64,000 bases of DNA from Zygaena filipendulae (GCA_907165275.2 OU015653.1:13050001-13114000); one strand, 5' to 3'; positions 1 to 11,958 are shown, numbered from the stretch's first letter. Notes: generated by a model from the sequence alone, not told the origin. Program-made: numbers and translations.

Positions 1-389
1 TAGATCTATCTAATATAATGTAAAGTATTTTCACGGGCAAGGAGCTTCCTCTTATGCCTATAATAACTCGCGCAATCATACATTCTAAATTCTTACTCGC
101 GCAAAAACATTCGTTATTATGCGAAGTTCATTTAGTATTCACAAGAAACTCTACACAGTTTCGCTACGTCAGCAATATCGAGGGATGCGAACCGCGAAGT
201 GCTACCCAAGTTTCCCGGGAGAAATGCATTTCAAAGACAAATAATTGCATTCGCAACCTCGAAGGGGGTACAAATTCGATGCGCACTTTGCAAAAATAAC
301 GAACACCACCGCAGACTTCAATAGAACAATGCCAATACCGGAACAGCGGCATGATTATTATTTGCAAACAATTTTATTTGCTGCCTGCT
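1..389. other. Unique AT-rich DNA, no gene seen
   Basis: Two overlapping open frames of 67-81 codons on opposite strands have no recognisable motif and look like chance. No repeat family of this window is visible. Confidence 0.5.
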
Positions 390-568
390 AATTCGGAATT
401 TGTGTGGGAATTTAAAATTTCGGGATAAAAAATACTCTACATCCTTTTATGTAGGTACCCCAGTCAACGTCTTTCCAATTTCATGACGATCGGTTGGGTA
501 GTTAGAGCGTGAAAGCCTAACAAACAAATAAATAAACTCAGATTCGCATGTATATCTAATAGAAGGAT
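390..568 (-). mobile_element. Degraded non-autonomous Helitron fragment
   Basis: The element reads right to left. The family's conserved middle is present (GGGATAAAAAATACTC, then the ATTTCATGACGATCGGTTG segment and the CACGC-like stretch with AACAAACAAATAAA) and it stops near AGAAGGAT, the reverse complement of the 5' TCCT end. The GC-rich 3' hairpin is eroded, so this is an old copy. Confidence 0.7.
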
Positions 569-1554
569 TTTTTTATATAATACTCAAAAATATTAAGTAC
601 TTTTTTCATAATAATTATTCGATTTGTCCCTAAGTCAGTAATTCAATAGTAAACTCTCATGGCGCATTTATTAAGTGCGTGATCTGTAAAGCTTTAAATT
701 TTTATTAGGTATACCTAAGTAGTCACGAGCACATAGGATATATAAATTGATCAGTAAATACGTCATCATTAAACAAATTCTCACAGTAGGTACTATAAAT
801 AGTGAATTAGAGAAACCGCTAAGGGACTCATTCCAAATAATTTAACACACTCTGTGACGATAATTTGTTAATCGGACATTATTTCTAACTTAACGCTCAC
901 AATCAAACCGACAATTAGCGAGCCTTGTGTTCCGTGATCGCTGCAATTATTAATAACGATAGTGATAAAGTGAATTTGCGTGAAGCCACATACGAACAAG
1001 TGAGCCAATGAAAAATTTAATGGTACCTACTACCTACACATACATAAATAAAATGAAAATAAAACATGCCATAATGAAAACAACGAGCAGCTAATGGATT
1101 TTTCTGATAGTTTGCATCCGATATGAATGTTTTCTATCAGTTCACCTAAGTTGATAAAATCAATAAAAAATATTATATTTGCCTACACTGACGTACTAGC
1201 AATGGCTTAATGTGTGTGAATTTTGAGATTCAAGATATTAACGGTAAAACGACATAATTATTTATGTTAATTAATGAATAGGTACTCGTCTTCAAATACA
1301 TTCAGGATTTGTCATTAATTTTCTTCGAAATTAAAAATTAAAATAAATAAGTATATTAACAACTTCAGTAAGAGAAAAATGGCGGATAAAGTGAAAGATA
1401 CCTTCAATGTTCTAACATTTTGTGCAATTTCAATCGAATTTTTACTAGGTAAAACACAAAGATATAGTCATAAGATGTGGGACATAGCTCACACAGTAAG
1501 CATACAATTCAGCAATAAACTGATTTAAGAAAATATAATAAACGAAAATATCAG
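569..1554. other. Unique AT-rich DNA, no gene seen
   Basis: About 1 kb with stop codons in all frames and no repeat that recurs in the window. Confidence 0.5.
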
Positions 1555-1857
1555 GTATATGAAACAAAGTCCTCCGAGGCATCTACTAAACAGATTTTCA
1601 TGCTGTTTTCACCAAAAGATAGAATGATTTATGAGGAAAGTATATATAATTTGTCAAGGTTTTGTGTAAATTGGTTGGAAAAATCGATTATAATAATAAA
1701 TTTTACTGTCGAAAGTGTAGGAAAAAATGCTTCGTTACGCTTTGATGATCAGGCATACACGTTGTCTGGGGTACAGAGTAGCCATAGGGTACTTTTGACC
1801 CCGGAATTCCCGCGGGATCTCCGAAATTAACGCGGGTGAAACGCGGGGAACAGCTAG
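1555..1857 (+). mobile_element. Helitron remnant, two subfamily pieces
   Basis: 1555-1650 matches the subfamily at 50405-50578 and 58133-58621 (AAACAAAGTCC, then ATTTTCATGC and GGTTTTCACCAA-like sequence). 1728-1857 is a classic 3' end: TTCCCGCGGGA, CGCGGGTGAAACGCGG and ACAGCTAG followed by T. The middle is rearranged or deleted. Confidence 0.7.
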
Positions 1858-3103
1858 TGTACAATTTGAGAGGTGCGGGTGAAAAGTTAAGTAGCTAAAC
1901 CAATCGTCGCGCGTCGTTAAGTTGTTTTGGCGTTAATCCATATACGAGCGTCAAATTATTGTAGGTATACCATCTGCACCACTCAATTACCTAACGCCTT
2001 TCTGTTACTGTAATATCTAATCAGTACTTATTAGAAATCGAACGGTGATCCAATAAGACTTCCGAATTTTGTCCTTTAAGCTTAACGAAGTCTAAATCCA
2101 GATTGCTGATTGAATATAGATCTATATCGCTTGAATTGGGTACCTTTTGAGAGAAGACTGAAAGAAATTGAATTTGAAATTATTTTGTACCACTACGTAT
2201 TTCAATTTTACTTACCGAGAAATAAAATGCAGTCTTGGAGTTCAAATGACTGATGAAAAAAAAAAACAACTTTAGATAAGATGTTTTTTTTTTATTAAAC
2301 TTACTATTAAGCACGAAGACAATTTAGCAAGTAGTTGCTAGAATGAACGAAGATAAAAAATAAAGTCATTGAACTGACGGCCATGTATAAAAAATACATT
2401 GATGTTGAAAAAAAAAAAAACCTTTTTCTTGATAACAGACATAGAACGCGCCCCATTCATTCTCTCCGGATTATCATCGAGTTAAATCTCTTTATGGGTG
2501 ACGACTATCTATGCATTTAATCCACTTTCCCCTTATCTTAAGACAAGGAAAAAGGGCAAAAAGGTTTTGTCTCTTTTGTCCAAGACTCTTGATAAGGGGC
2601 GACCTTTCCGCTGTTACGTTTATTAAGCCGAATGCACACCTGTGCCTCGACTCGGCGCTGGTGATCCTGTTAATAACCATGCTAATTAAACTTTTAGATC
2701 AGAAATACTGACAGTTGTGTCAGGCTATTTGTGATGTAACTTTGAGTAAACCACCAACCAACCAACCAACGAGCAATTCTTGTATATTTATGTATGTACT
2801 CATGTATCACGGAAACTATAATGATTTGGATCAAATTTTGTATCTAGAAATGATCTAATTTTACTCAAAAAAATATTGAGGCCATCTTCTTTTAATGTCT
2901 AACTAGATAGGTGTTATCTTACCTACTGACCAACTGATGGCACTGTTATAAAATAGCTCAGCGAGAAATTCGTAAGAAGCAAGCTTGGTCTCCCAGACAT
3001 TAAAAGTTAAAACCCACGTCTTTTAGATACTTTTGCTTTCATTAGGGTTAGAATAACTTGCCAAAGTTTCATATGAATAAGTAATAATGATCAAAAGCTT
3101 TCA
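1858..3103. other. Unique DNA with short tandem CCAA tract
   Basis: No gene seen. 2440-2720 is less AT-rich than its surroundings and holds short open frames on both strands without recognisable motifs. A (CCAA)n tract lies at about 2751-2770. Runs of A or T near 2258-2290 and 2408-2420 are simple sequence. Confidence 0.45.
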
Positions 3104-3328
3104 TCTATTCTAATAATATAAAAAGGTAAAGTTTATGACTTTGTGGATTGTAAGATTGTGAGTTCGTGACGTTGTAGGGGGTAATCTCTGGATCTACTGA
3201 ACTGATTTTGAAAATTCTTTCATTTATAGAAAGCTACGGTAGTCCTGAGTGATATAGGGTACTTTTTATTCCAAAATTCCTACGGGAACTCCAAAATTAC
3301 CGCGGGTGAAACCACCGGGGACAGCTAT
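3104..3328 (+). mobile_element. Non-autonomous Helitron, variant subfamily
   Basis: Starts TCTATTCTAATAATATAAAAAG after an A, then GTAAAGTTTATGA and TAATCTCTGGATCTACTGAA, and ends in the ACCGCGGGTGAAACCACCGG hairpin plus ACAGCTAT. The same subfamily, mostly truncated, occurs at 9165-9336, 16240-16372, 26146-26306 and 45360-45530. The terminal CTAG is changed to CTAT. Confidence 0.75.
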
Positions 3329-4138
3329 ATCCTATATACATGAGATAAATTAGTGATGTTTGCTACATTAATTTTATCTTGTACCTAGTGTAGTGCGTTA
3401 GTTAATATTGTAAATAATGACGTTCTAACAATGTTATAATACAATTATGTTCTATTTGATAACCTTTTGATGAACTGGTCAAAGTGCAAGTTGAATGATC
3501 ACCAGAAAATACTGTTTGTTAGTTAGACTGGAATATTATTATTCTATACTGGCTAGTCTTTCTGTAGTTCCATTTGTCATATTCAGAATTCCTGAAGGAA
3601 TTCCTTATATCATGATGAAAGAACAGTATCTCCAAATTAGGATACTTAATTAGTCGTAATGTATCTACCTAGCTGTTTCCCGCAATTATATCAATGAGCT
3701 GTGGAACTCCTCGGAAACTCTTCATTTCATGAAAAAAGTATTCTTTTTCACTCAGGAATACTCCGTATTTCAGTTACATATCAGTGGACGAATTTTTAGG
3801 ATCGGTTCAGTAGTACCAATTTATGCTACCTACATCTTTGGATGTTTACAAACTTAACCTTAAAATAAACGTACTCGTATAGTATAATATGTAAGGTTCT
3901 TAGGTTGAGGTAATAAACCGGTTAGCTCAATAATTAGTAAGTAAAGTTTTGGAGCGGTAAATACAATATTTTACAACAAGTGCACAAAACAAACTATTTT
4001 TATCCGAGACTTTTAGCTTTGCTTTTGATAGTAATGTCGAGGATAAAATGGTTTTGTGGACGAGTTATAAACTCTGCTTTTCACTTCGATTGCGAGGAAA
4101 TAAAACAGTAGTATAACAAAACATTTCTTTATTTAATA
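3329..4138. other. Unique AT-rich DNA, no gene seen
   Basis: No open frame of note and no repeat shared with the rest of the window. Confidence 0.45.
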
Positions 4139-4353
4139 CTAGCTGCGCCCCACGGTTTCACCCGCAGTAATTTTGAAGTTCCCGCGGGAATCCCGGGATA
4201 AAAAATACCCTATGTCCTTCTCTGTACCCCTGACAACGTGCATACCAAATTTCATCCAAATCTGTGAAGCCGTTTTTGCGTGATTGAGTAACATACATCC
4301 AAACATCTAAACATCCAAACATCCACACTTTCACATTTATAATATTAGTAGGA
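4139..4353 (-). mobile_element. Full-length non-autonomous Helitron
   Basis: On the minus strand it runs from TCCTACTAATATTATAAATG to CAGCTAG, 215 bp, flanked by A on the 5' side and T on the 3' side as expected for Helitron insertion into AT. The hairpin is slightly mutated (CCGTGG for one arm). It encodes no Rep/helicase, so it depends on an autonomous partner. The (CATC)n-like stretch near its 5' end has partly expanded (repeats of CATCCAAA). Confidence 0.85.
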
Positions 4354-5029
4354 TGACATAAAAAGAAATCGAATTCAAAGTCAAATTAGTACAGTTTTTA
4401 AAAACGATTTTGTGCAGCCTTTATCCTGCACAAACAAGCACATTCAGAGCATGAGAAGCGAAAATATAATTTATTCGGTAAGATAATATTTTAAATTATG
4501 TTAAAAAATCACTAAAATCAGCCAAACAAAGAGTGTCGAAGTCAAAATATAAAATCAATTATTTTGAATTTAAAAAAAGGAATGACAGAAATACAAAATA
4601 CAACAGTGTTTTTTTTTTTTTATTAAAGAGAAATAGAATTGAGGCAGGATATTATAACGAGTGGCATATAGCCGCCTCGTTACATACAGATGTACACCTA
4701 CGTAATAAGTTGGTACGCGTACTTCAATTCCGCGCACATGCTCGTCTCTGAAGCGTCTTTGTCTCCACTCTACACGAATTGTGCGTTATTGAAACTATAA
4801 ATTACGTGTATAACATTGAAACGTATTACCGAGACATGAACCGTCAAGCGCTGTCAATTTACTGACGTTAAATTGCTTTTTTTTTTCGAAATTGTATATA
4901 AATAGTTCTTTATTTGTTTTAGAACTCTATAAAATTTAAAATAATCTCGAGTACTATATTATTATAAGCTTTGCTTCGTTTCTCGAGTCCCACATTGTAA
5001 TTCGCACTGTTTTTTTAAAGTCGCCATTT
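4354..5029. other. Unique AT-rich DNA, no gene seen
   Basis: A 72-codon open frame at 4533-4751 contains a poly-T-encoded phenylalanine run and has no recognisable domain. No repeat identified. Confidence 0.4.
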
Positions 5030-5265
5030 CAGAAGAAGAAGAGTGATTCATCAAATCCATGCGTAACGTAACGCAGACGTGGGGCTCCACTGAAAATCAG
5101 CGCTGGGATCACTACGGTCACAGCAAATGCTGAGTGGAGTCCCTTTTAGCAAGGCGTTGCACCACATAGTTTTATTTAACTTTAAATTGTTAAGTAGTTG
5201 TTGCATGGTGAATGTGTCTACTTTGCGAAATAAAGTGTATCTTATCTTATCTTATCAGATGTTCT
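5030..5265 (+). mobile_element. LINE or LINE-derived 3' tail
   Basis: Contains GGCTCCACTGAAAATCAGCG, a motif shared with 25780-25805 and, on the other strand, 35635-35665. It ends in AAATAAAGTG followed by a CTTAT microsatellite (about 5239-5265), as retroposon tails with a short 3' repeat do. The repeated motif and terminal microsatellite are seen; the LINE origin is inferred. Confidence 0.5.
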
Positions 5266-5647
5266 TAAAACTAGATATAAGCCCAAAGCTGCCTTGGACA
5301 TTGAGTGAGAATAGGTTTTTAGAAGTCAGTCAAAAAGATCAAAAACCAATCGGTTTAGATCTGTATTACACATATACCGGGTGTAAATTTGAACGAGGGA
5401 CTTATTCAAACCCTCGATAGCTCATGCTTACATGTAACTAAAAAATATCAATAAAGAAACACTGATAATAATTAATAGAGAAAACCTCATATAAAAACGA
5501 GTATTTACGCGGATGGATGACGTTTAAATTAAATATTTCGTCGCTGCGCCAGCGGCAACACAAAGGAAAGGGGTGTCGAATAACTTTTAGGGTATGATCC
5601 GTCAGCGCATCGGAAAATTACGCGCTCAATATATGTAAATATTTTTA

Positions 5648-5773
5648 TGTATAATAAATATTTTTCGATATCCGAGTTGAGTATCGGAGATTGAACGCCC
5701 TTGTTTAATAAATTCCTCGTTTAAAAATACACGCTGTTTAAGATATCAAAGCGTTCCTCGTATTCTGGTATCT
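5648..5773 (+). repeat. Direct repeat, left copy, flanking a Helitron
   Basis: From TGTATAATAAATATTTTTCG to TATTCTGGTATCT; matches 6249-6384 with few substitutions and small insertions. Nothing coding is visible in it. Confidence 0.9.
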
Positions 5774-5776
5774 ATA

Positions 5777-6248
5777 TCTATACTTATAATAAAACTATAG
5801 AGAGGTCAATTCTATACAATTCAAAATTAATATTGGAGGATAAATGGTGATCGATACTGATGCCAAAAATGCAATCAGTAATTTTTTTGTCTGTCTGTCT
5901 GTCTGTATGTGCACGCATGGGTCAAACACTACCGAAGGGATTTTAACCAAACTTGGCACGATTGTAGTCCATACTCCTGGGCAGGTTATAGGCTGTATAA
6001 CATAACGCTAAGACACATAGGAAGTGAGCAGTGTAGATAAATTTGAAGCAAGTCGGATGACAATGCGCTTTCGAGCTCTTATCCTCGCATACGTTTACTC
6101 AATCATTTAAAAACGGCTGAACGGGTTTGGATGAAATTTGGCATGCACGTTGTCAGGGGTACAGAAAAGGAACATAGGGTACTTTTTATCCCGGAATTCC
6201 CGCGGGAACTCTGAAATTACCGCGGGTGAAACCGCGGGGCACAGCTAG
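5777..6248 (+). mobile_element. Full-length 472-bp Helitron, longer subfamily
   Basis: Begins TCTATACTTATAATAAAAC after A5776, carries a TCTG microsatellite at about 5889-5907, and ends with the perfect ACCGCGGGTGAAACCGCGG hairpin and CAGCTAG before T6249. The last ~200 bp match the common 215-bp Helitron; the first ~270 bp are of a different subfamily, so it is chimeric. No coding capacity. Confidence 0.85.
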
Positions 6249-6384
6249 TGTATAATAAATATTTTTCGATATCCGAGTTGAGTATCGGAAATTGAACGCC
6301 CTTGTTCAATAAATTCCTCGTTTAAACTTACACGCTGTATAAGATAGTTTTATATCAAAGCGTTGGCCTGGTATTCTGGTATCT
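6249..6384 (+). repeat. Direct repeat, right copy, flanking a Helitron
   Basis: Second copy of 5648-5773, starting at the T that follows the Helitron's CTAG. It carries a few extra bases (around 6346-6352 and 6366-6371). Confidence 0.9.
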
Positions 6385-7449
6385 TACATAATATATATTA
6401 TGTATTAGTTACGTAACGAGGTCGACAGGATTCACTCAGTGAATTTCGTTTTCTTTGCTATTACAACCTACAGCATTGCTCCCGGGGTAATCAACACGGT
6501 GCTTGGGAATAAACTCGATAAAAACCGGCCATTTTCGGGTTTAAACTCGAGTTTATACTCGCGTATTATTTTTATTTTTTTAATAATAACATTTCACAAT
6601 AAACTGCATGACCATTGAACAGATTTTATGTCTTCAACACTATGAGAATATTTTTAAAATTACTATTAAAATCCTCTGCAAAAGATTTCATTAATCTATG
6701 TCTGCTTACATTGCAGCTTACTATTTAGTTACTTATAACGAAATTCTACGTGTATATTAAAAAACTGTTATAGCTTTTAAATATTGCCACACTGTTTCCA
6801 ACTATTTATCACTCATAGTACAGCTGTTCCTTTACATATGCATTATATAATACGTGGTATTAAGACCTTATTTTCATAATTACCAATCGACAAATTCAAA
6901 TCGACATATTTAGTATTCTTTAATTAATGTTTTGTTTCGAAACTCAATATATAATTACTATCGTTGATATAGGTTTTACAGTAATATTAATTAGGAATAA
7001 CTTGAGATATTAAAATATGGTAATATTAAGAATTTTGTTTTGTTATGAAAATTTTTAGTCAATATTTTTGTCTTCATGAACCATCAGTGCTACTTTTTCT
7101 ACGAATTTCAATAGATTTCTATTTGACTGTACGTAATTAATTAAAAAATATATTGTTTTCCGATATCGGAAACATCGAAATATACGCAGAAAATGAAAAT
7201 TAAAAACAACAAAGATTTTATTTTTGTAACATTCGCGGGATAAGTTGAATAATAACATTTTATTATTAAGATATAATTATAAAAAAGCAGCCGTAAACTA
7301 TGTAGGTACTTCTGGCTCTCCACAGTAAGTACCAATTAGCGTTATATCACGTAAAATTGACGGATCACAAAGTGCCGCTTTCGTTTTTACGAAAAAAGAT
7401 GAAAAACAAATCGATAAAAAATTATACGTAAAGTACCTACCTATTGTTT
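6385..7449. other. Unique AT-rich DNA, no gene seen
   Basis: No recognisable gene or repeat. Short open frames at 7055-7335 (minus) overlap in two frames and are AT-driven. Confidence 0.45.
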
Positions 7450-7740
7450 TTAAATCGTCTCATTTCTGAACGTACACCGCATCAAATAATACCGACCGGT
7501 ATCGCGACTAAAGCCCTCGGCACTCGTTCGACGCGGAAACAAAACGATTAGGCGTGTATATTTATTCCTACGCAACCACAGATAAATCCCATCTAATACC
7601 CGTTTCGACGGCACCGCCCGCGCCCGGCGCAAGACGAAAGCCGAAAGCCGACGCCGGCTTCGGCTTCCAGCCACCGAGACAAATGGGGGTGTCAGCCGCA
7701 CCGCGTTCCGTTGACGAGCGAAAATTGCTTTGATTTCCAA
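7450..7740. other. GC-rich single-copy segment, possible regulatory DNA or exon
   Basis: Markedly richer in G+C and CpG than its surroundings, notably 7600-7680 (CACCGCCCGCGCCCGGCG). The minus strand is open for 96 codons and arginine-rich, but I recognise no family. No repeat of the window matches it. It could be a promoter-proximal segment, an exon or a conserved non-coding element. Confidence 0.3.
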
Positions 7741-7894
7741 ACAAATCCTCAGGAGGTACTGTTGCTGTTTTTATATTTAGATTTGCGAGATTAGGCCGAC
7801 ACGATGCGGCGACGGCGAATAGTTACGTTTTGTATTACCTTGGAAGAAAACAATTTTGTTTCGTTTGGTCGTGTGAAAAGAATAACAATAGTAA

Positions 7895-8330
7895 GACCAG
7901 ATCTATTTGATCCAACACTAAGCTATAAAGCTTGTGTCGCGGAAACCAAGCAAACGTGGTACATACTACATATAATGTCATAATATGATGCTATAGACTA
8001 GTTTTTCCGTGCGGTTTCACCCGCAATAATTTTAAGGTTCCCGCGGAATTGTTGGATACAAACTTTGCAACCCCCTTTTCACCCGCTTGGGGGTCAATTT
8101 TCAAAAATCCTTTCTTATCGGATGCCTACGTCATACAAAAAACACACCCTCCATGTGTCAGCTCTCTACGATCAGCGGTTTAGGCTGTGCGTTGATCCGT
8201 CAGTCAGTCGTTCAGTAAAAAGCATGTTATATATACAAATATACGTAAAAAAACAGGCCCAGACTGAAAAGTGAAACTTTGTGTTTATCACACAAACTGT
8301 GGACTTTTTTCACCGGGAATCGAACTCTTG
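7895..8330 (-). mobile_element. tRNA-derived SINE (GATTGGCGCAG family), split by a Helitron
   Basis: 7895-7997 holds the SINE 3' part (GATCCAACACTAAGC, AAACCAAGCAAACGTGG) and 8239-8330 the tRNA-side part (CCCAGACTG, TTATCACACAAA, CACCGGGAATCGAACTC, the reverse of box B GGTTCGATTCCC). The Helitron at 7998-8238 sits between. The tRNA head is degraded. Confidence 0.8.
7998..8238 (-). mobile_element. Helitron inserted in a SINE
   Basis: Starts at A|CTAG (reverse of the 3' end), then GTGCGGTTTCACCCGCAA, and shares with the copy at 33265-33507 the segments ACCCCCTTTTCACCC, AAAATCC, CTACGTCAT and ATCAGCGGTTTAGGCTGTGC. It lies inside a SINE, so it is the younger insertion. Confidence 0.8.
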
Positions 8331-8925
8331 ACCTGACTGTGATTGACCAAGAAAATGTGTGCAAAAAGGAACTATGTATACACATATCCAAGATGTCGGG
8401 AAAACGTAATTAGACTAGTGGGTATGAGGATATCAAAAAGGTACATAATCCTCTCATTTGATTAAACCTTGTTTCTCATTCTTAAGTTTTTAGGAGAATC
8501 AATTCTCACTGTGATATTACGTAAGCATATTATGTATTCAAAATATATTATTTACCCAAATGGCACCTTTCTACCAGTTGACCTCCCAATGCAAGCATAA
8601 AAATACGACAGTACATTAGCACGTTTACCGCGCAGTGCGTAGGTTATGCTACGGCGTAGGACATGATTTAAACGTAGTCAATTCTACGGCGTAGACGACG
8701 CTTCAACAATCGTATGGGTAATGGTATAATTTTTTCAGTTTCTTGCCTATATTAGGTAATTGTCGTTACCATTTCTTCTGCCAGTAATGATAATTTAACT
8801 GCCATTGTTAGGTATTATAGCACTGCAGTGGTAGTTGTAAGAATTCTTAAGCAAATCATAAAAAAAAACCTCGTTTCTCCAATATGTTTGTATTTAAGCG
8901 AAAGTCGGTTCTATTCTTTTTTTTT
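8331..8925. other. Unique DNA, no gene seen
   Basis: No open frame of note. A short CTACGGCGTAG motif occurs twice (about 8650 and 8682). Confidence 0.4.
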
Positions 8926-9010
8926 TAATAACTAACCGACTTCCAAAAAGGAGGAGGTTCTATATTCGATTGTATGTATGTTTATTTTTTTTATTTTCTT
9001 GTTATTTTTT
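8926..9010 (+). mobile_element. End fragment of the AACCGACTTCC composite element
   Basis: AACCGACTTCCAAAAAGGAG is the terminal motif of the elements at 40821-42111 and 46660-47875, followed by GATTGTATGTATG and a T-rich tract (8985-9050). Only this end is present. Confidence 0.8.
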
Positions 9011-9164
9011 TTTTTTTTGTTTTTTTATTTTTTTTTTATTTTTTTTATTACAATGTTAGCTAACTCATATTGTCGCCTCGTCTGATTCGATTTAAATTTG
9101 TTATTTATTTTCTTTACATGGTGTACTATCGGTGTAAGCCATAGTAATATTATAATAATTTGAT

Positions 9165-9336
9165 CTACTACCTTTTCGCAATTTAAATCACTTAGGACTA
9201 CAGTAGCTTTCTATTAGTGAATGAATTTTCAAAATCGATCCAGTACATCCAGAGATTACCCCCTATAACGTCGCAAATTCGCAAACTCACAATTCACGAA
9301 CTCACAAACTTTACCTCTTTATAATATTAGTATAGA
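9165..9336 (-). mobile_element. Truncated Helitron, variant subfamily
   Basis: Reverse-strand match to 3104-3328: TAATCTCTGGATGTACTGGA, GACGTTATAGGGGG, and the 5' end TCTATACTAATATTATAAAG at 9336. The GC-rich 3' end is missing. Confidence 0.75.
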
Positions 9337-9540
9337 TAAAGGGTGTATTTTGTCACCGGAAAATTGTAAGAACCATTAGTTATATAATTCATGCTGAGTA
9401 GGTACATAAAATGCTAGTGTATTGTATTCGCGAGCAACTCGACACGCAAGGCAAGGTTGAACGCACGTACCTATTTGAACTGTGACCATAGCAGAAACGA
9501 ATAATGCAAATTACAGTTAGTTTGTGAACCAACGGTTATT

Positions 9541-9746
9541 ACGATTATTCACTATGGCCATATATAAATTGTCTTTCCCTGGTAATCACAGAAGTTGCAC
9601 TACAAAAAAAAATACATTTACAACGTTTCTTGTGGCATACAGAATTATAATTTGTAATATTCTGGTATCTAGAACGTTTGGGATTGCAGTTTTGGGATAC
9701 GCGTTATGGGCAAGGAATGTTGTTGATCATAGTGAATAGAGCCCTG
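9541..9746 (-). mobile_element. hAT-like MITE (CAGRGCCC...TTATTCACTA ends)
   Basis: Reverse-complement relative of 28802-29036. The right end reads AGTGAATAGAGCCCTG; the left end keeps TTATTCACTATGGCC but has lost the outermost bases. CAGRG-type termini resemble hAT elements, which is inference; I cannot see an 8-bp target duplication. Confidence 0.65.
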
Positions 9747-9765
9747 ATAATCCGGTGATATAATT

Positions 9766-10001
9766 GGACATAGATAAGCAATAGTGTATTAACCCACACT
9801 GGAGAAATTTTGAGTAAATCGCATTTTAAAAGTAGGAGCGCCATTTTGTATTAACATTTTTTATGTTCAATATTTAGTTACATATTTAAGCAATGTAATA
9901 AGGTAAACACATAATTAAAAAACGTTCCCTAACTCTCAATAAATCGTTCTGAATCAATAACTTAATTTTGTGGGTTAACATGTTATTGCTTATCTGCGTC
10001 C
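9766..10001 (+). mobile_element. 236-bp MITE, GGAC ends, 4-bp AATT target duplication
   Basis: Terminal inverted repeats GGACATAGATAAGCAATA and its partner TATTGCTTATCTGCGTCC, with AATT on both sides (9762-9765 and 10002-10005). Non-coding. A 4-bp AT-rich target duplication fits Sola- or Chapaev-type families; the superfamily is not settled. Confidence 0.85.
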
Positions 10002-10005
10002 AATT

Positions 10006-11129
10006 ATAATGACTAGCTGAGTAAGAATTGTAAACTTTTTTTTTCCCAATCGGTAACATTTGAAATAAATACTTCTTTTCAAGCTATACCTTTATTATAT
10101 TTAACGAAAAGTAAATGTCAGAATTCTTAAGTAAATAACGTGCATTAAGTACAGATGGTTGAAAATTTTTTATGTAAAGTAAACAATAATTTTATCTATC
10201 GCATGCGTTACGGGTTAGTAAAATGTGTGTTTGTGGTACTGTAAAATTTTTATAGTCAGTTTTGTTTTTATACTCATTTAAAACCATACCTAGTATTTTT
10301 TAACCGTCCTTAAAAACATGTGAAAGATTTTTTTTAATTACCTGTCCGTAGTGTAGCCACAATTTTGCTCCATTTGGTGAGGACAATGAACCGGCGACCA
10401 GCTGCTACGTTCTGAGACTTTTTTATAACGATTCTTCTTATACGAGTAATAATACCGATAGGTTGTATATTGTTTAGTGTAAACTGGAAATAACCTTTTA
10501 CAGTACCGGGAAAGCAATGGTAAAAAAATTACATAATATAAAAATGGTTTGCTTTCAGGATTGTTCAATAAAAACGAGGTTGAGATCTAATAAGAATTTG
10601 AATTCTATTTTAGTTTTGGTTTTCATATCGATTAATTATTTATTGATTAAAGCACCCGTTGAAATCATTAGTCAATAAACTCTCATACTATGCTTACACA
10701 ACCAACAGGTTAGGCAGTGCTGAATTTTAACGGGGTCACTCCAATCATGCTAATGAAAACAAGCCATGCGATCCGGCCCTGTAACTGTACGTACGTATTT
10801 ATACTCCTGAATATTCAACGGCTGCTATTTTCTTAACTGCCACTCCTATATTTGAAGTACAATCTAAAATTATTATCAGCACAACATCAGCTTTCGGTAG
10901 CCGATATCGTAAAACCTAACGACGTTTGGCCGAATCGGAATTGAAAACGTTTATGTTCCATCCGGTATAGACAGTGCTTGTTCTTTTTTATTCTTAGCCT
11001 TTGCTTGCAAGGATATGTTTATAATAAGGCTGAATTGTGTAATAAACATCTGTTTTATAGGCACATTCTCGTTACGGCTTCGTTAGTTTGAAAGCCTATG
11101 AGTAAAAGTCCACTCAGATGAATGAGATT
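10006..11129. other. Unique AT-rich DNA, no gene seen
   Basis: A 76-codon frame at 10338-10568 (minus) shows no domain. No repeat recognised. Confidence 0.45.
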
Positions 11130-11133
11130 AAAT

Positions 11134-11368
11134 GGACGCAGATAAGCAATAACATGTTAACCCACAAAATTAAGTTATCTATTCAGAACGATTTATTGAG
11201 AGTTAGGGAAAGTTTTTTAATTATGTGTTTACCTCATTACATTGTTTAACTATGTAACTAAATATTGAACATAAAAAATGTTGACAGAAAATGGCGCTAT
11301 AATTTTAAACCACGATTTACTCAAAAAATTTCCATTGTGGGTTAACACACTATTGCTTATCTATGTCC
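11134..11368 (-). mobile_element. 235-bp MITE, GGAC ends, AAAT target duplication
   Basis: Same family as 9766-10001 in the opposite orientation: GGACGCAGATAAGCAATAAC to TTGCTTATCTATGTCC, flanked by AAAT at 11130-11133 and 11369-11372. Confidence 0.85.
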
Positions 11369-11372
11369 AAAT

Positions 11373-11744
11373 ATAGTTTAACAGATAACCCATTTGTTTC
11401 TTAGATCGTTAGAACAAAACGAGGGACTCGATAGTTAGGAAAGTGCAGTTACAAACGGAACCTTTGTTTCTCCGGAACTGTGTCACCTACTTTGGAAGTA
11501 AGTACATATGTAATATAGAGTATTCTGTGACTTCAAGCCACTGTCTGCCAACTAAGAAAAGTATCACTCCGACTTCGAAAAATGCTCTAGTTGACAGTGA
11601 GGTTTAAACAAAACTTTTGTTTGTACGTTTGTTCAAAGGCATACCACTTAACCAATTGTGAACGTAAATAAAATTAAAGTGTCTGTTTACAATTCCAAAT
11701 TAACAGCTGTTCACTAAATGCATATGAAAGTATATACGGTACTT
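11373..11744. other. Unique DNA, no gene seen
   Basis: No recognisable feature. Confidence 0.4.
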
Positions 11745-11958
11745 GCACAAAAAAAAATATTAAAATTTTTATCTGTCTGTCTGTCGGTCTGCCTGTCTGT
11801 GTGTTTGTTCCGGCTAATCTCTGAAACGGCTGGCCCGATTTTAACGGGACTTTCACTGGCAGATAGCTGATGTTATAACGAGCAACTTAGGCTACTTTTA
11901 TTTTAGACAAAAATAAATAGTTCCTGCGGGAATTCCGAAACTCACGCGGGTGAAAATT
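11745..11958 (+). mobile_element. Helitron-related fragment, TCTG-rich subfamily
   Basis: Contains (TCTG)n at about 11768-11800, TTCCGGCTAATCTCTGAAAC and ends with TTCCTGCGGGAATTCC then ACGCGGGTGAA. The 3' CTAG is missing. A reverse-strand relative lies at 19459-19690. Confidence 0.65.
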
